Counted from the stretch's first letter, positions 15,517-22,728 are shown. The stretch: 64,000 nucleotides of DNA from CAG-177 sp003514385 (GCA_051920445.1 JBPPLN010000003.1:62001-126000); one strand, 5' to 3'. Numbers and translations are program-made. Notes: generated from the sequence alone by a model not told the origin.

Positions 15517-17595
15517 ATGAAAAAGGTATTGAAATCAGCAGCGGCAATCCTGATGGTTTTGACTCTCGCTTTTTCGGCGTTCGCCATAGGCGGCGTTTTC
15601 GCCGAAGAAACAGAGCCTCTGAGCAGCTTTGCCGTCTCTGCGAAAGGCAGCGGAGCTGATTCGGCCGCACTCGGTACCGTCTCATGGTGGAAGAGCGACG
15701 TTGATGGCAAATATTATATGTTCATGCCGTCAAAATCCGACCTTTCATCAATAACGGTCTGGTTCACTGCGGCAGACGACGTTATGTGTGACGGAGTCAA
15801 GCTCGAAAGCGGCGCGCAGACAGGAATGTTTGCAAACGGCGGCGAGTTTGTTCTTACCGTCGGAGATGCGAAGTACACGGTAGTGTTCCTCAATTCGAGC
15901 AAGCTCCCGACAATGTTTATCAACACTCCCGAGGGCGGACTCGATAGAATACACGCCGACAAGTCCCACAAGGAAAAGGGCTGCACCATGCTCGCCATTA
16001 ACTCAAATGGCAAGGTAGACTATGATGCAGGGCTCGCTTCAATGAAGGGCAGAGGCAACTCAACCTGGGGCTATCCGAAAAAGCCCTACAACATCAAGCT
16101 CGGCTCCAAAGCAAAGCTTTTCGGCATGGAAAAAGCAAAAAGCTGGTGCCTGATTGCAAACCACGGCGAAAACAGCCTTCTCAGAAATCAGCTGGTTTAT
16201 ACCCTCGGCGGTGAAATCGGCATGAAAGAGAGTCCGGATTGCAGAAGTATAGACCTCTATATTAACGGCGAATATCAGGGAGTTTATCTCATCACCGAAA
16301 AAGTCGAGATAAACAAGAACCGCGTTGATATCTTTGATTTGGAAGAAGCTACAGAGGATGCGAACGGCGGAGTGGATCTGTCAACCTTCTCGCCTCTCGG
16401 CGTCCGCACAAGATTCAGCGGATATCTTGAGAATACTCAGAAGTGGTATGATATTCCCAACAATCCCGAAAATATCACCGGCGGATATCTTCTTGAGTTG
16501 GATTTCAGCGAGAGATATGAGGCCGAGGCAAGCGGATTTGTAACCAAAAAGTCGCAGAGTGTTGTTATAAAATCGCCCGAATACGCTTCGCAGGCGCAGG
16601 TTGAATATATCAGCCGCTACTGGCAGGAGTTCGAAGACGCATTATACAGTAGCGACGGATATAACGATCTCGGCAAAAAAATGTCGGATTATATCGACGT
16701 AACATCCTTTGCGAGAGCATATTTTATTCAGGAGTGGTCGAGTAACTGGGATGTCGGCCTGTCGAGCGCCTTCTTCTACAAGGATCTTGACAGCAAGCTG
16801 GCAGCAGGCCCGATTTGGGATTTCGACGAGTGTCTCGGCAATGCCCACGGCGCGAGAGACGGAGTGGATCTGACCGATCCCAAGAATATCCACGCGAAGA
16901 TTAGAAACCTGTTCTATGATTCGCTCATGGGCAGCAACGACGTTAAGGCTACACCCAACGTTTTTGCCCTTGCTTACAGACACGCGGAATTCGCGGAGTC
17001 CGTCGAAGAACAGATGAAGAGCAATTTCGTTCCGGCTGTGCAGAGGATTATGGCCTCCACATTTGACGATTTTGCAAACAGCATTCGCAGCTCTGCGGTA
17101 ATGAACGCAATACGCTGGAATACATATGGAACAACGGATCTTGCCGCAATAATCAATCAGTATGACGGAGAGATAGAGTATATCCGCGAGTTCATCAACA
17201 TAAGAACTCCGTTCCTTGCCGAAACCCTCACCCTCAAGAATGAGGGCTTCACAATTGCCCATATTCCGTCTCAAAAGCGTACCGGTTCTGAGATCACTCC
17301 CGAAGTCACCGTCAAGTGCCTTGACAGAGTCCTGACCGAGGGCGTTGATTACACAGTTGCCTATTCTGACAATGTCAAGAAGGGCACGGCGACTGTTACC
17401 GTCACCGGCATCGGCGACTATGAGGGTGTGACTGCGACTACGACCTTCAAGATAATCAACATCTCCGATCCGCTCGACTGGACAGGCGGCTCGGGAGAAG
17501 AAAGAGCAAAAGAAAATCTCAACAAGATGGGGGCAGACTTTGTTGACGGTGTTGAGCTGATACTTTACTATATCGTCAAGCCCTTCCAGAAATAA
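15517..17595 (+). CDS. Secreted CotH-family protein kinase with C-terminal Ig-like domain
   Basis: 692 aa. Residues 1-28 are a signal peptide (MKKVLKSAAAILMVLTLAFS, cut near VFA). The CotH kinase domain spans about residues 120-540: GRGNSTWGYPKKPYNIKL near 178 carries the ATP-binding Lys, SWCLIANHGENSLLRNQLVY follows, and AGPIWDFDECLGN near 430-442 gives the metal-binding Asp pair. A small Ig-like or MBG-like domain (GVDYTVAYSDNV, GTATVTVTGIGDYEG) covers about 585-650. The protein ends in an amphipathic stretch with FVDGVELILYYIVKPF. It has its own AGGAGG site, and a TATAAT at 15467. In Bacillus, CotH phosphorylates spore coat proteins; the substrate here is unknown but the adjacent secreted proteins are candidates. 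Confidence 0.9.
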   Translation: MKKVLKSAAAILMVLTLAFSAFAIGGVFAEETEPLSSFAVSAKGSGADSAALGTVSWWKSDVDGKYYMFMPSKSDLSSITVWFTAADDVMCDGVKLESGAQTGMFANGGEFVLTVGDAKYTVVFLNSSKLPTMFINTPEGGLDRIHADKSHKEKGCTMLAINSNGKVDYDAGLASMKGRGNSTWGYPKKPYNIKLGSKAKLFGMEKAKSWCLIANHGENSLLRNQLVYTLGGEIGMKESPDCRSIDLYINGEYQGVYLITEKVEINKNRVDIFDLEEATEDANGGVDLSTFSPLGVRTRFSGYLENTQKWYDIPNNPENITGGYLLELDFSERYEAEASGFVTKKSQSVVIKSPEYASQAQVEYISRYWQEFEDALYSSDGYNDLGKKMSDYIDVTSFARAYFIQEWSSNWDVGLSSAFFYKDLDSKLAAGPIWDFDECLGNAHGARDGVDLTDPKNIHAKIRNLFYDSLMGSNDVKATPNVFALAYRHAEFAESVEEQMKSNFVPAVQRIMASTFDDFANSIRSSAVMNAIRWNTYGTTDLAAIINQYDGEIEYIREFINIRTPFLAETLTLKNEGFTIAHIPSQKRTGSEITPEVTVKCLDRVLTEGVDYTVAYSDNVKKGTATVTVTGIGDYEGVTATTTFKIINISDPLDWTGGSGEERAKENLNKMGADFVDGVELILYYIVKPFQK

Positions 17596-17605
17596 CAACA
17601 AAAAT

Positions 17606-17641
17606 GATCCGCTGTGATTTCTCACAGCGGATCTCCTTTTT
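17606..17641 (+). terminator. Terminator of the CotH gene
   Basis: GATCCGCTGTGA / TCACAGCGGATC stem with a TTTC loop, then TCCTTTTT. It touches the 3' end of the convergent zinc-protein gene. Confidence 0.9.
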
Positions 17642-17831
17642 ATAAGAACAGTGTGCAGCCAGATTGGCGGAAGTGCTCTATCATCTCGTGCGCTCTTTCA
17701 ACACTTATACCGAAATAATCGCACAGACACTCGATGCACATACATTCCTTTGCGCCGCGGTTGACCATCTTGCGATGAAAGCCGATGTCGTCATTGGTCA
17801 GCAGCTTTGAACATTTGATGCAGTATGTCAT
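17640..17831 (-). CDS. Small zinc-knuckle protein, function unknown
   Basis: 63 aa with CIKC at residues 4-7 and CMCIEC near 30-35, a likely zinc site. The rest is a short helix with DYFGISVERAHEMIEHFRQ. The ATG overlaps the stop of the galactosidase as ATGA, so it is translationally coupled and expressed with it. Similar small cysteine proteins occur across Clostridia without known function. The zinc binding is inferred from the cysteine spacing. Confidence 0.78.
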   Translation of the reverse strand: MTYCIKCSKLLTNDDIGFHRKMVNRGAKECMCIECLCDYFGISVERAHEMIEHFRQSGCTLFL

Positions 17832-18952
17832 TTCTTCAGCTTGCAGATGAAGCAGGCGCAGTCATGAGCCTCAAGATGCATCTGCATGAACTCCTTCTTG
17901 ACTCCGATGCACTCGCCCGTGAACGCGTCGGTCATCTCAAGTCCGTAGCCGGAGGCGGCAGATATGCCTATGTTCTCAAAATAGAACGGAACGCCGCACT
18001 TGCTCTCGCTGAAGTTGACGAAAAGAAGGGCGATTTCGTCATTTGAAAGGAGTTTTGCAAAGACTATCTTGTCGTTCCAGCTCTTTGTTGCGACAAATGC
18101 CGGGCGGGATTCCTCATCCTGGTTTATTCTGATGAGCCTCTCGTTCTTGACGAGGTCAAGGCAGAAGTCGTTCATGCATCTCAGGTCGCCGCCGAGCATC
18201 AGCGGGGACGAGAACATGCACCAGAGCGCGAACTGAGTCTTGTAGTCAACGTCAGAGCAGCCGACCGAGCCGACATTTCCTCTGCCGTACATACCGACAG
18301 TGAGCATATCAATGTCGTTGAAACAGCCGGGCGCGGAATAGGCGAGGTTGTCGATCTGGCTGAGCGCGATATCGGCAAACGAACGGAAGCTGTCGTTTAT
18401 GTCGCCGGTAGAGCGATACATGTGCGCGCCCGCCGAGCGAATCCAGCGGCTGACTTCGTCGTTGCCCCAGTTGCAGGCGGAGAAGAGAATCTCGCGTCCG
18501 CAGGCTCTGAGAGCCATGCCCATTTTTCTGTAGAGCAGGGGACCGTTTGCACTGTCCGGCTTGTAGCAGAAGTCATATTTCAGGAAGTCTACGCCGTATT
18601 CGGCAAAGGTCTCGGCGTCGAGATATTCATGGTCAAAGCTGCCCGGATAGTCAGCGCAGGTGCGTGTTCCGGCGCAGGAATACATGCCGAACTTGAGCCC
18701 CTTGCTGTGGACATAGTCGCTGACTGCTTTCATCCCGTTGGGGAACTTCTCCTCGTCGGGGACTATCTTTCCCGTCTGCGGGTCGCGCTCTCGCTTGCTC
18801 CAGCAGTCGTCGATGACAAGATACTCATATCCGCAGTCACGCAGACCGAGCTCGACCATCTTGTCGGCGGTTTCTTTGATAAGCTGTTCGTTGATGTTTT
18901 CGCCGAATGTGTTCCAGGTGTTGAAACCCATAGGCGGAGTTTTTGAAAGCAT
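17828..18952 (-). CDS. Glycoside hydrolase family 27, alpha-galactosidase-like
   Basis: Cleaves terminal alpha-galactosides or alpha-N-acetylgalactosaminides; which of the two cannot be told from sequence alone. The 374-aa protein opens with TPPMGFNTWNTFG, the GH27 N-terminal signature. LVIDDCW near residue 45 and FLKYDFC with nucleophile Asp127 are diagnostic; GCFNDIDMLTVG further on belongs to the active site region. There is no signal peptide, so it is cytoplasmic and must act on imported oligosaccharide. A ribosome binding site AGGAGTG precedes the ATG. A zinc-knuckle gene follows in the same transcript. Confidence 0.9.
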   Translation of the reverse strand: MLSKTPPMGFNTWNTFGENINEQLIKETADKMVELGLRDCGYEYLVIDDCWSKRERDPQTGKIVPDEEKFPNGMKAVSDYVHSKGLKFGMYSCAGTRTCADYPGSFDHEYLDAETFAEYGVDFLKYDFCYKPDSANGPLLYRKMGMALRACGREILFSACNWGNDEVSRWIRSAGAHMYRSTGDINDSFRSFADIALSQIDNLAYSAPGCFNDIDMLTVGMYGRGNVGSVGCSDVDYKTQFALWCMFSSPLMLGGDLRCMNDFCLDLVKNERLIRINQDEESRPAFVATKSWNDKIVFAKLLSNDEIALLFVNFSESKCGVPFYFENIGISAASGYGLEMTDAFTGECIGVKKEFMQMHLEAHDCACFICKLKK

Positions 18953-19016
18953 TCGATCACTCCTAAATAGATTTTTTGTTCAACCTATATTAACATATAT
19001 TGGTATCAAAGGCAAC

Positions 19017-19057
19017 AAAAAAACTGCCGCACCCGCAAAAGGTACGGCAGCTTTTTG
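19017..19057 (-). terminator. Terminator of the 67-aa peptide gene
   Basis: On the minus strand, GCTGCCG and CGGCAG arms flank a 15-nt loop and are followed by TTTTTTTG. It lies right after the peptide stop. Confidence 0.82.
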
Positions 19058-19065
19058 TCGGTACA

Positions 19066-19269
19066 TTAAGCAGCGCCGAAAATCTTGAGAATCAGCTGGA
19101 AGATAGCGTCAACTATCTGCTTGCTCAGTCCGTGTTCCTCAAGGAATCTGAGAATGTCGCCGACGAATTTCAGAAAAGCCTGGAAGAACTCCATAAAAGC
19201 CTGTCCGCCCTCCTGGAGCTTCGAGAAAATCTCGACGATCTGATGAATGAGCGTGGTGATGAATTCCAT
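19066..19269 (-). CDS. 67-aa amphipathic helical peptide, possible secreted or membrane-active peptide
   Basis: Read on the minus strand with a strong AAAGGAGGAAAAAGATC site before the ATG; a longer upstream frame has no site. It lacks a classical signal peptide and is almost wholly alternating hydrophobic and charged residues (IVEIFSKLQE, AFLKFVGDILRFLEE, QIVDAIFQLILKIFG). Its last 15 residues resemble the end of the 38-aa peptide encoded just upstream and the helix of the 109-aa protein at 13642 (shared DAI-x5-KIF). It has its own promoter (TTGCTT/TAATAT) and terminator. Leaderless bacteriocins and phenol-soluble modulins look like this, but no named family is recognised. Confidence 0.7.
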   Translation of the reverse strand: MEFITTLIHQIVEIFSKLQEGGQAFMEFFQAFLKFVGDILRFLEEHGLSKQIVDAIFQLILKIFGAA

Positions 19270-19309
19270 GATCTTTTTCCTCCTTTTTATATTTACGGGA
19301 ATTAACAAA

Positions 19310-19338
19310 ATATTAACATATTTTGTCTGCAAAAGCAA
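19310..19338 (-). promoter_or_regulatory. Promoter of the 67-aa peptide gene
   Basis: Minus-strand TTGCTT (19333-19338), a 17-bp spacer and TAATAT (19310-19315), about 40 bp before the start codon. Confidence 0.6.
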
Positions 19339-19437
19339 TAGCCAAATCGGAAAAAACACCGCTGTTCAAGCTCAATTTTTCGTTACTTTGCTCATGTATA
19401 AAAATATTTATATCGAAAAATATCAAAGCTTGTCAGC

Positions 19438-19479
19438 ACAAAAAGCAAAACAGACAGCGGTGAAGCTGCCCGTTTTGCC
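19438..19479 (-). terminator. Terminator of the 38-aa peptide gene
   Basis: Minus strand: GCAAAAC-G-GGCAGC, loop TTCACC, GCTGTC-T-GTTTTGC, then TTTTTG. It separates the two peptide genes, so each is its own unit. Confidence 0.85.
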
Positions 19480-19536
19480 AAAAAGGAGTCAATTTTCAAA
19501 AAAGAAGTCAATATTTGATATTTGTATTTGCGTGTC

Positions 19537-19653
19537 TTATTTGATAAGACCAAGGATAGCATCAAAGATAGCCTTGACGATAGCCTGTGCGTCGAAAGAA
19601 GCGCCGGCAAAACCAAGAATCTTTTCGATCATCTCAAAGATAGTTGCTAACAT
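19537..19653 (-). CDS. 38-aa amphipathic helical peptide, relative of the 67-aa peptide
   Basis: A short gene below usual length cut-offs, supported by a GGGAGGACATCGCAC site, a consensus promoter at 19709-19738 and its own terminator. The product is MLATIFEMIEKILGFAGASF followed by DAQAIVKAIFDAILGLIK. It has no signal peptide or cysteine and is a near-perfect amphipathic helix. The motif IV-x-AIF-x2-IL is shared with the C-terminus of the 67-aa peptide, so the two look like diverged duplicates. Function is unknown; possibilities are a leaderless bacteriocin, a surfactant-like peptide or a small membrane toxin. Confidence 0.72.
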   Translation of the reverse strand: MLATIFEMIEKILGFAGASFDAQAIVKAIFDAILGLIK

Positions 19654-19708
19654 GTGCGATGTCCTCCCTTCTCCCTTGATAAGACAACTGTTTGTCCTTT
19701 ACAATTAG

Positions 19709-19738
19709 ATTATAACAGCATATAAATTCAGTTGTCAA
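19709..19738 (-). promoter_or_regulatory. Promoter of the 38-aa peptide gene
   Basis: Minus-strand TTGACA (19733-19738), an 18-bp spacer and TATAAT (19709-19714): full sigma-A consensus, so strong expression is likely. Confidence 0.85.
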
Positions 19739-19887
19739 AATGAAAAAGGGTATTTTTGGATATTTTTTGATGCTTTTTGACTATGATATAAACAATCTGT
19801 AAATAAAATTTATGAAAATAATACAAGTTTATTCTCAATGTGTATATTTGCGGCGCGCGGAGAGCAAAAATATCAGGGGTGATATCC

Positions 19888-20463
19888 ATGATATTTTTTT
19901 ACTATTTACTTTATATATTGGTCTGGCCGCTGTTCGAGCTGCTGTATCATCCGCGCGTGCTGGGTCAAGAAAATATTCCCAAAAGCGGCGCGGTTATTAT
20001 TGCCGGCAACCACAAAAGTAATCTCGACTGCATTCTGATAGCGTCATGCCTGTGGCGGCAGGTGCATTTTATGGCGAAGGACGAGCTATTCCGCGGCGGG
20101 TTTAGATATTTCTTCCGCGCCCTCGGGACTATCCCCGTCAACAGGCGGATTCGCGATGCCTCCGCGCTCAGCGAAGCTCGTACTATACTCGATAAGGGCG
20201 GCGTCATCGGTATTTTTCCCGAGGGCAGGTTCAACAGAACGGAGGAGACCGTTTTGCCGTTTAAGCCCGGAACCGCGCGAATGGCGGCAAGAAGCCGGGC
20301 TATGATTGTCCCGTTTGCGATAAAGGGCGATTACAATATAATCGGCAGACGCGTGGAGATTGAGTTCTATCCCGCTATAAATGCGGCGGGCAGGGATGCT
20401 GTGTCGATAGGCAAAGAGCTCGAAAATGCGGTCAGAGAGGGGCTTGAGCGTGGCAGAAAATAA
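19888..20463 (+). CDS. 1-acyl-glycerol-3-phosphate acyltransferase, PlsC family (copy 1)
   Basis: Acylates lysophosphatidic acid in phospholipid synthesis at the inner membrane face. The 191-aa protein starts with one hydrophobic segment (MIFFYYLLYILVWPLFELLY). The catalytic NHKSNLD (HX4D) lies near residue 44 and FPEGRFNR near residue 110; both are needed for activity. The ATG with AGGGGTGAT upstream is chosen over an earlier in-frame ATG. It overlaps the next, paralogous gene by 14 bp, so they are an operon. Substrate preference is unknown. Confidence 0.88.
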   Translation: MIFFYYLLYILVWPLFELLYHPRVLGQENIPKSGAVIIAGNHKSNLDCILIASCLWRQVHFMAKDELFRGGFRYFFRALGTIPVNRRIRDASALSEARTILDKGGVIGIFPEGRFNRTEETVLPFKPGTARMAARSRAMIVPFAIKGDYNIIGRRVEIEFYPAINAAGRDAVSIGKELENAVREGLERGRK

Positions 20464-21028
20464 AGATACGGGATTTAGAGTTATAACATCTGTCATCAAG
20501 CCGGCGTTTAAAATGCATTTCTCGCCGACCATTATTGGGAGTGAAAATATTCCGAAAGACGGCGCAGTGGTTATCGCCGGAAACCATAAAAATATCCGCG
20601 ATCAGTTCCTCGTGTTTCTTGCAACTGACCGTGTGATTAATTATATGGCGAAGCGCGAATACTTCGACGGTGCGCTCGCTCCGCTTTTTAAATGGGCGGG
20701 GTGCATCCCCGTCAACCGTGACGGTTTCGACGCTGCGGCGGTCAGAAGCGCGATAAAAATCCTGAAAAGGGGCGGCGCAGTCGGAATATTCCCTGAGGGC
20801 ACGCGCAACAGGATGGATAAATCGCTGCTCGCGTTCAAACCCGGAGCTGCGGCGATAGCCCAAAGGGGAAACGCGCTGATAGTGCCGTTCGCGATAAGCG
20901 GGGAGTACAGAAAAAACGGAAATTTAAAAATTTTGTTCGGTGAACCTTTTTCGCCCAAATCGATGAGTGTAGAAGAAGCGACCGATAAATTGTTCAATGC
21001 TGTAAGTGATTTGCTCAATAGTCAATAA
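20450..21028 (+). CDS. 1-acyl-glycerol-3-phosphate acyltransferase, PlsC family (copy 2)
   Basis: 192 aa, about the same length as the gene before it and clearly a paralogue: NHKNIRDQ gives the HX4D active site and FPEGTRNR the substrate-binding motif; VVIAGNHK and IPVNRDGFD are also shared. The start is placed at the GTG that follows AGAGGGGCTTGAGC; an ATG 8 codons earlier is possible but lacks a site. It has no clear transmembrane segment. Tandem PlsC copies may differ in acyl-chain preference; that is a guess. Confidence 0.85.
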   Translation: MAENKDTGFRVITSVIKPAFKMHFSPTIIGSENIPKDGAVVIAGNHKNIRDQFLVFLATDRVINYMAKREYFDGALAPLFKWAGCIPVNRDGFDAAAVRSAIKILKRGGAVGIFPEGTRNRMDKSLLAFKPGAAAIAQRGNALIVPFAISGEYRKNGNLKILFGEPFSPKSMSVEEATDKLFNAVSDLLNSQ

Positions 21029-21222
21029 AGCGCTCCAATCGAACAAAAAACAACCGATTTTAAAAATTTTTGGCGTTTTGCGTTAAATTTTTATTGCCTT
21101 AGTTTTCCAATTTGTTGTGGTTTTTCCGTTGACTTTTGGCATATATTGTGATACAATCCAATCGTAGGAGATTATACCCTGCGCGAATCGGCGCAGATCT
21201 TTAAAAAAATCGAACATTTGTG

Positions 21223-21250
21223 TTGACAAACCGAATATTTGTGCTATAAT
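21223..21250 (+). promoter_or_regulatory. Promoter of the small membrane protein gene
   Basis: TTGACA (21223-21228), a 16-bp spacer and TATAAT (21245-21250). LexA-like half sites overlap and flank it. Confidence 0.85.
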
Positions 21251-21262
21251 TAGAGACAGAAA

Positions 21263-21274
21263 GAACAAATGTTC
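21263..21274 (+). promoter_or_regulatory. LexA (DinR) box
   Basis: GAACAAATGTTC fits the Gram-positive LexA core GAAC-N4-GTTC exactly, about 12 bp after the -10 box. Degenerate copies CGAACATTTGTG (21211) and CGAATATTTGTG (21231) flank the -35. Control by the SOS response is inference; lexA is not in the window. Confidence 0.65.
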
Positions 21275-21301
21275 CGATTTTTCCGTAAGGAGGAAGCAAA
21301 A

Positions 21302-21580
21302 ATGACAAGTACATTCATAATTGTTTCGATTCTCGAAGTTGCCGCTGTGGCTCTTATAATAACAGGCTTTGTGTTTGAGAAGAAGCTGATCAATTTTGAG
21401 GAGAAGTTTGAGACTGCTCTTGCCAAGAAGATCGCTCACTTCCTCTGCACCAACAAGTATACGAAGACTCATTTTGTCAAAGAGAAGAAGACCGCTCAGC
21501 GCCGCAGTGCAGCCAAGACTGCGTTCGAGCCCGAGACCGTCTCTCCGACTCCCGGCAGAAAGGGCAACAGAGTTGCCTGA
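21302..21580 (+). CDS. Small single-pass membrane protein, candidate SOS-regulated
   Basis: 92 aa. The start is the ATG after GTAAGGAGGAAGCAAAA. Residues 4-24 (TFIIVSILEVAAVALIITGF) form one transmembrane segment; the rest is a basic cytoplasmic tail (FEEKFETALAKKIAHFL, then KEKKTAQRRSAAK). No domain is recognised. Its strong promoter has a LexA box right after it. SOS-induced division inhibitors of Firmicutes such as YneA and SosA are also about 80-110 aa with one N-terminal segment, so a checkpoint role is possible, but there is no sequence match. It is monocistronic with a strong terminator. Confidence 0.75.
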   Translation: MTSTFIIVSILEVAAVALIITGFVFEKKLINFEEKFETALAKKIAHFLCTNKYTKTHFVKEKKTAQRRSAAKTAFEPETVSPTPGRKGNRVA

Positions 21581-21605
21581 TCTTTTTCGAAAATCGTATA
21601 AGTTT

Positions 21606-21640
21606 GACCGCCCTGCCATTTCGGCAAGGCGGTCGTTTTC
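21606..21640 (+). terminator. Terminator after the small membrane protein gene
   Basis: GACCGCC-C-TGCC, loop ATTTC, GGCA-A-GGCGGTC, then GTTTT. Confidence 0.85.
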
Positions 21641-21662
21641 ACTTTAGCGGTCTTATGGAATG

Positions 21663-21797
21663 TCAGCAGCCACAGCCGTTGTTGCAGCCACATCCGCAGT
21701 CCGAAGCTCTGGAGACGCCATTATTGCAGCCGCAGCCCGTGTCACAGAGCAGAAGGATGATGATAAGGAAAATGCACCAGTTGTTTGAGCAACCCAT
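21663..21797 (-). CDS. 44-aa cysteine-rich peptide
   Basis: Minus strand, with a strong AGAGGAGGCAAAACG site before the ATG. It begins MGCSNNWC, continues with a hydrophobic run IFLIIILLLC, then a Gly/Cys/Asn tail (GCGCNN, DCGCGCNNGCGC). Ten of 44 residues are cysteine. Clostridia often encode such short hydrophobic-plus-GC-repeat peptides, sometimes misnamed chorion proteins; the function is unknown. A sporulation-layer or membrane metal-binding role is possible but unsupported here. The spurious frames on the opposite strand do not compete. Confidence 0.75.
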   Translation of the reverse strand: MGCSNNWCIFLIIILLLCDTGCGCNNGVSRASDCGCGCNNGCGC

Positions 21798-21964
21798 CGT
21801 TTTGCCTCCTCTTCAGTTACTAAGAAAGAGTGCCGCGGTTTTGACTCGAGCACCGCTTTCATCAACATATTATGAAGCGATGCTTTTTGCGGTTACACTT
21901 TTTGAACTCAAACATAATTTTCTTTTCTCCGGCGTAAACTAATAAGAAACCGGAGGTGTTTTAT

Positions 21965-22156
21965 ATGCTGTTTGACAAGAACGGAGAAGTGGTGAGCTAC
22001 GACGAGTCGGATATCTTCTGCGACGATCTTATGCGTGCAGATGAGCATATCGACCCATCTTATTATATAAATTATGTCGGAATACAGAGCGAAAAATCAA
22101 AGAAAACACGAGATAGACTCAGTAAATCAAAGCATGGGCAAGATAATTCAAAATAG
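21965..22156 (+). CDS. 63-aa hypothetical protein
   Basis: A small intact frame with CCGGAGGTGTTTTAT before the ATG. The N-terminal part is acidic (DKNGEVVSYDESDIFCDDL) and the last 20 residues are Lys/Ser-rich (KSKKTRDRLSKSKHG). There is no signal peptide, transmembrane segment or known motif. It lies upstream of the ctsR promoter and is not in that operon. It could be a genuine small protein; the support is the ribosome binding site and the isolated position. Confidence 0.55.
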   Translation: MLFDKNGEVVSYDESDIFCDDLMRADEHIDPSYYINYVGIQSEKSKKTRDRLSKSKHGQDNSK

Positions 22157-22175
22157 TTTGCCAGACGGGTGATTT

Positions 22176-22192
22176 TTTGACCTTTTCTGACT
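22176..22192 (-). promoter_or_regulatory. CtsR operator, upstream copy on the reverse strand
   Basis: Reverse strand AGTCAGA-AAA-GGTCAAA, one mismatch from the CtsR consensus of two RGTCAAA heptads spaced by 3. It ends 1 bp before the -35 box, where binding would block polymerase. Confidence 0.6.
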
Positions 22193-22193
22193 T

Positions 22194-22222
22194 TTGACCG
22201 GAGCTTGCATCAGGGTTATAAT
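22194..22222 (+). promoter_or_regulatory. Promoter of the ctsR-mcsA-mcsB-clpC operon
   Basis: TTGACC (22194-22199), a 17-bp spacer and TATAAT (22217-22222). Confidence 0.88.
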
Positions 22223-22231
22223 AAAGTCAAA

Positions 22232-22248
22232 GGTCAAAGAAAGTCAAA
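22232..22248 (+). promoter_or_regulatory. CtsR operator
   Basis: GGTCAAA-GAA-AGTCAAA, a perfect CtsR heptad pair, with a further AGTCAAA heptad just before it at 22225. It lies over the transcription start, the usual place in class III heat-shock genes. Confidence 0.9.
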
Positions 22249-22269
22249 GACAGAAAAGAGGTGTTGGCA

Positions 22270-22728
22270 ATGAGCCTTAGCAGTCAGATAACGGGCATGA
22301 TACTCGAAATGCTCGGCAGCAGCGGAAGTATCGAGATACAGCGCAACGAGCTTGCGCAGACGATAGGGTGCGTCCCGAGCCAGATAAATTATGTTATCGC
22401 GTCGCGTTTCACGCCGGAACAGGGCTATATTGTCGAGAGCCGCAGAGGCGGCGGAGGATATATCAGAATAAGGCGTGCGGCGATGGAGCCGAATCAGAAG
22501 GTCATGCACGCGGTCAACGCTGTGGGCGATAAGCTCGACGAGCGCACTGCCCGAGCACATCTCGCGGAGCTCGTCAGCACGGGTGTTATAGATAAACACG
22601 CCGCCATGCTGATGCTCAGCGCCGTGTCAGACAATGCTCTGCGACCTGCCGCCGTCGGGGACAGGGACGCCGTCAGAGCGTCGGTATTCAAACAACTGCT
22701 GCTCGTTGAAATGGGCAGAAACGGATAA
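22270..22728 (+). CDS. ctsR: Transcriptional repressor of class III heat-shock genes
   Basis: Represses clp genes at normal temperature by binding heptad repeats; it is inactivated when McsB is active. The 152-aa protein has the usual length. The winged-helix part IEIQRNELAQTIGCVPSQIN (residues 28-47) and the wing SRRGGGGYIRI are conserved. The ATG has AGAGGTG 8 bp upstream; the alternative GTG overlaps that site. Operators flank its own promoter, so it autoregulates. The order ctsR-mcsA-mcsB-clpC is the standard Firmicute order. Confidence 0.95.
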   Translation: MSLSSQITGMILEMLGSSGSIEIQRNELAQTIGCVPSQINYVIASRFTPEQGYIVESRRGGGGYIRIRRAAMEPNQKVMHAVNAVGDKLDERTARAHLAELVSTGVIDKHAAMLMLSAVSDNALRPAAVGDRDAVRASVFKQLLLVEMGRNG

